From: Chara braunii | Taxonomy: Eukaryota > Streptophyta > Charophyceae > Charales > Characeae | Length of the DNA stretch: 44,913 nt | Reading direction: 5' to 3' | Assembly (NCBI GenBank): GCA_003427395.1 | Contig: BFEA01000727.1 | Span: 369,604-414,516 of the forward strand | In this document: in pieces, positions 42,081 through 44,913 of the stretch | How positions within the stretch are numbered: the first letter of the stretch is position 1 | Layout of the letters: each line of letters starts with the position of its first letter | The notes under the pieces: generated by a model | Seen by the model: the letters and a program-made list of their open reading frames with translations, nothing else | Databases searched by the model: none | What the model was told of the DNA's origin: nothing | Program-made: the position numbers and the translations under genes

Positions 42081-42344
42081 CCGAGTGTCGTGGGGCTCCG
42101 ACACTTGGCAAAATAGGGAGGAATTATGGGGATTGAATCCCGTTAGATTCGTTATTTTAGTTTTGAGTTTTCTTTTACTTTTTTTTGTCAACGGCCTACC
42201 TGCCCCAAGATGCCCAAATCAATCACGTCCTGATATTGGGGCGGATTCACTTGGTAAGGAAGCAACCGACTGCGCCTAGTAGGACTCCGCAGTGGGCTCG
42301 GTCGCGCGGTACTATTCCGCGTCTAGGCCAGATCGCAAGAAAGG
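42081..42344. other. unique DNA before the duplicated leader
   Basis: It holds a stem-loop GTGTCG/CGACAC (42085-42104) and GGGATTGAATCCC (about 42128-42141). There is no gene. The break into the leader repeat is sharp at 42345. Confidence 0.45.
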
Positions 42345-44775
42345 GGTAGGCGCGCGGAAAGGCAGGGCGCAGAAAGAGAAGAACGCGCGAGAAGAAAGAA
42401 GAAGAAGAAGGAGAAGGAGGAAGGGAAGAGTGTAGGAGGAGAGGGAGAACGGGAAACGGGTTCGTCGCGACGAAGGAGATTATTGTAATTATCGATCTTG
42501 GAAGAGGAGTGCCCGGTAAGCGCTAATCATCGGCTCGCATCCTTTGCACACACCTCCGTCGCACCTACCGATTGAATGGTTCGGTGAAGTGTATGGATGG
42601 TGGTGACCTCGGCAGTTACCGCAGGGAGCGCCGAAGAAGGTTTGTTGAACCTTATCGTTTAGAGAAAGGGAAGGGGGAGAAGGAGGAAGAGAAGAAGAGA
42701 AAGGGGCGGGGAGGACGCCTACATGAGTTAGTCATCGGATAGCGAGACAAACGGTGGCACAAACAACAACGACAACGACTCCAACGAAGACGGTGACGAC
42801 AACGGGGAGCGGGAGAAAGAACGGGTGAGTCCCGTTCCTCAAGGCCGAATTCCATCACCCATGTAATAGTAATAATACTATAGTAATAACAGTGAAATTG
42901 AATAAATAAACAAATAGATAAATAAATAAAACCAATGAATCTACCACCGAAATGTGGAAAGATTCGCTATGATCTAGCTTATGTGCATGAGAGAGAGTTA
43001 AAGGGAGAAAGAGAGTTCTTCTTCTTCCTCTTCTAAAAATCCTCCATCGCCTCCTCACCATCTCGCCGCCTGATTTTTCAGTATCAGCAGATTACGACAG
43101 AGAGAGAGAGCTTCCTGACCATCATCGTAGCCGTCGTGAAAAGTCCGATACGACTGTATCTGACTATAGAGGTAGCTAGAATACATTTATTATGACTTAC
43201 TTATTACTAATATTGTTATTATTATATTGCTATTTCTACTATTATTTATTATTGCTTATTTTATATATATATTTTTTATTTAGTGATATGGATAGAAATG
43301 CCTAGTAAGCACGAGTCATCAGCTCGCACTGATTACGTCCGTACCCTTTATACACGCCGTCGTCGCTCCTACCGATTGAATAGTCCAATGAATTGTCTGG
43401 ATTGCATTGATCTCGGTGGTTGCCGCTGGGGGTGATGTGCAAGGTTCATTGAACCTTATCATTTAGAGGGAGAAGAGGGAAATAGCGGGGGGAGCAAAGA
43501 GAGAAGAAGGAGAAGAAAGAAGAAGAAGAAGAAGAAGAAGAAGAAGAAGAAGAAGAAGAAGAAGAAAAGGAATGAGAAAGGGGTGAAGAGGGAGACTTAC
43601 CCAATCAACTTGGTAACGGTCGACTCCCACGCCATGCCTTCGACATACGGCGCAACGCGGCGGATCGTGTTGGAGAGAGGGGAGTAACTAGTCGACCGGG
43701 CGAAGACGACGACGGGGAGAAGAGAAAGGAAAAGGGTAAGTCTCCCACCCCACGACTAGCCTAGCGCTACCCCATCGATAATGTGATTAAATAAATAAAT
43801 AAATAAATAAATAAAATAAAGAAAGTGAATGTAACAACGTGGGACTGTACATCACGTGTGTGTGAGTGTGTGTGTGTATGTGTGTGTGAGGGTGTGTGTG
43901 AGAGAGAGAGAGAGAGGGAGAGTTCGTCTTCTTCCTCCTCTAAATCCGCCATTTCCCCTCACCCTCTCACTACGTGGCTTCTCAGTATCTGCGGACTACG
44001 AGAGAGAGAGAGAAGTTGTAACATGAGACTTGACGACATTGGAGTCAGACTCGACGTTAGGATTAAGGCATTTTTTACGAGTGACTATTTGGGTCTGTGC
44101 CGAAGACTTGGTGTTGACGACATGCCCATCTTCCCCTCTTCTTCGTCTAACCTCCCTCTTTTCTCGTCTCGGTATGGTCAGGGCTGGCACAGTCTTCCTG
44201 TGTAAGGCGCCAGACCCCTTTACACCATGGGATGAAGATGATGATGTATGATCGGGGCTGCATTGCAATATTGATTGTTCGGATCATAGGTACCTAAAGT
44301 CTTCCACTATGCTATCTTATACTTCGTATGAGAGGTCAGTTCTCGATCCATTCTGCGCCGATACAGTAGGCGACGGGGCGCGCGTGTGTGTGAGGGAGAG
44401 AAGGAGAGAGAGAGAGAGGGAGAGAGATAAAGATCAGGGAGAGCGAGGGAAAGAGAGAGATCGAAGGAAGATAGAGATCAAGGAGAGAGAGGGAAAGAGA
44501 GAGATCGAAGGGGGAAAGAGATCAAGGAGAGAGAGAGAAAGAGCGTTTAAGTCCCTACTGCTTCTCGCCGCGCACTATGTGGATCGATAAAGGAGCAAAT
44601 CAAAAAGGGGCAACGTATATTTTCACGTTTCAGCGGAAGATTCATTCCGTTTTTGCTCATCCTATCGATCGAATGATCGTGTGTGTGTGTGTGTGTGATA
44701 GAGAGAAAGAGAGAGTTCTCTCCTTCCTCCTCTAAGACAACCACCCCTCGCCCTCTCGCTGCACGATTTAGTCAT

Positions 44776-44817
<42 letters not shown>

Positions 44818-44913
44818 GTACTACGAGAGGAAAGGGAGAGAGGATTACGATCATGAGCGACGTGTCGGGTAGGAAGCCTCCAAGGTCACGATTGGATTCG
44901 CGCGGTTTCAAGA
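42345..44913 (-). repeat. repeat-rich leader or LTR sequence, copy 2 (runs off the window)
   Basis: A close copy of 16436-18990 in the same orientation, starting at GGTAGGCGCGCGGAAAGGCAGG. On the left it joins unrelated DNA instead of gag. Differences include longer (AGA)n (43500-43567), a longer (CTA)n run (44776-44822) and an extra GAGAGAGA-AAGTTGTAACAT-like stretch near 43995-44025. It continues past the end of the window, so whether it is a second LTR, a second insertion or a segmental copy is open. Confidence 0.75.

Overview
This window looks like nuclear DNA from a large, repeat-choked eukaryotic genome of the green-plant lineage. The reasons are two degenerate Ty3/gypsy-type LTR retroelements, a primer-binding site matching plant tRNA-Asp with one mismatch, tRNA-related SINE-like sequences, abundant microsatellites, an assembly gap and scattered single Ns. 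A streptophyte alga with a repeat-rich genome (for example a charophyte) is my best guess, from impression only. No intact host gene, rRNA, functional tRNA, CRISPR array or bacterial-style operon is visible.

Layout. 1-3290: GC-rich DNA, a pair of hairpins with a shared loop, a (TA)n tract, and on the minus strand a broken unidentified coding region (about 1530-3290). 3291-6510: non-coding DNA with degenerate tandem repeats and strong stem-loops, then a CTG/CATA-rich minisatellite. 6855-10340: an LTR-like plus-oriented block with ten hairpins that keep one loop but use different, mutually complementary stems. 10500-16432: minus-strand Ty3/gypsy element (gag-protease, RT, RNase H, a PHD-like zinc finger, integrase), broken by stops and frameshifts. 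16436-20150: its repeat-rich leader, of which a second close copy occupies 42345-44913. 20155-25120: diverged repeat modules ending in (ATT)n tracts, separated by short-period minisatellites. 25190-28300: a second LTR-like block with its own hairpin array (containing a 176-bp gap), ending just before the PBS at 28303. 28523-37452: plus-strand gypsy element with an N-terminal ORF, a tandemly duplicated unknown ORF, gag, nucleocapsid, protease, RT, RNase H and integrase, all pseudogenised. 37738-39571: a further gag-like coiled-coil/zinc-knuckle coding region. 39572-42345: mostly unidentified DNA plus two tRNA-derived SINE-like pieces meeting at T23.

How the parts fit. The plus-strand element is readable in order from LTR and PBS through leader ORFs, gag, protease and pol, but no 3' LTR is visible. 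The minus-strand element has a leader and coding region but no recognisable 3' LTR; its pol ends against the oppositely oriented LTR-like block. The two LTR-like blocks share a short left-end hairpin and a right-end block, and each carries a different hairpin array between them. The most unusual signal is this recurrent architecture: tandem stem-loops with conserved loops and covarying stems. Boundaries of LTRs and repeats are approximate; alignments and folds were done by eye.
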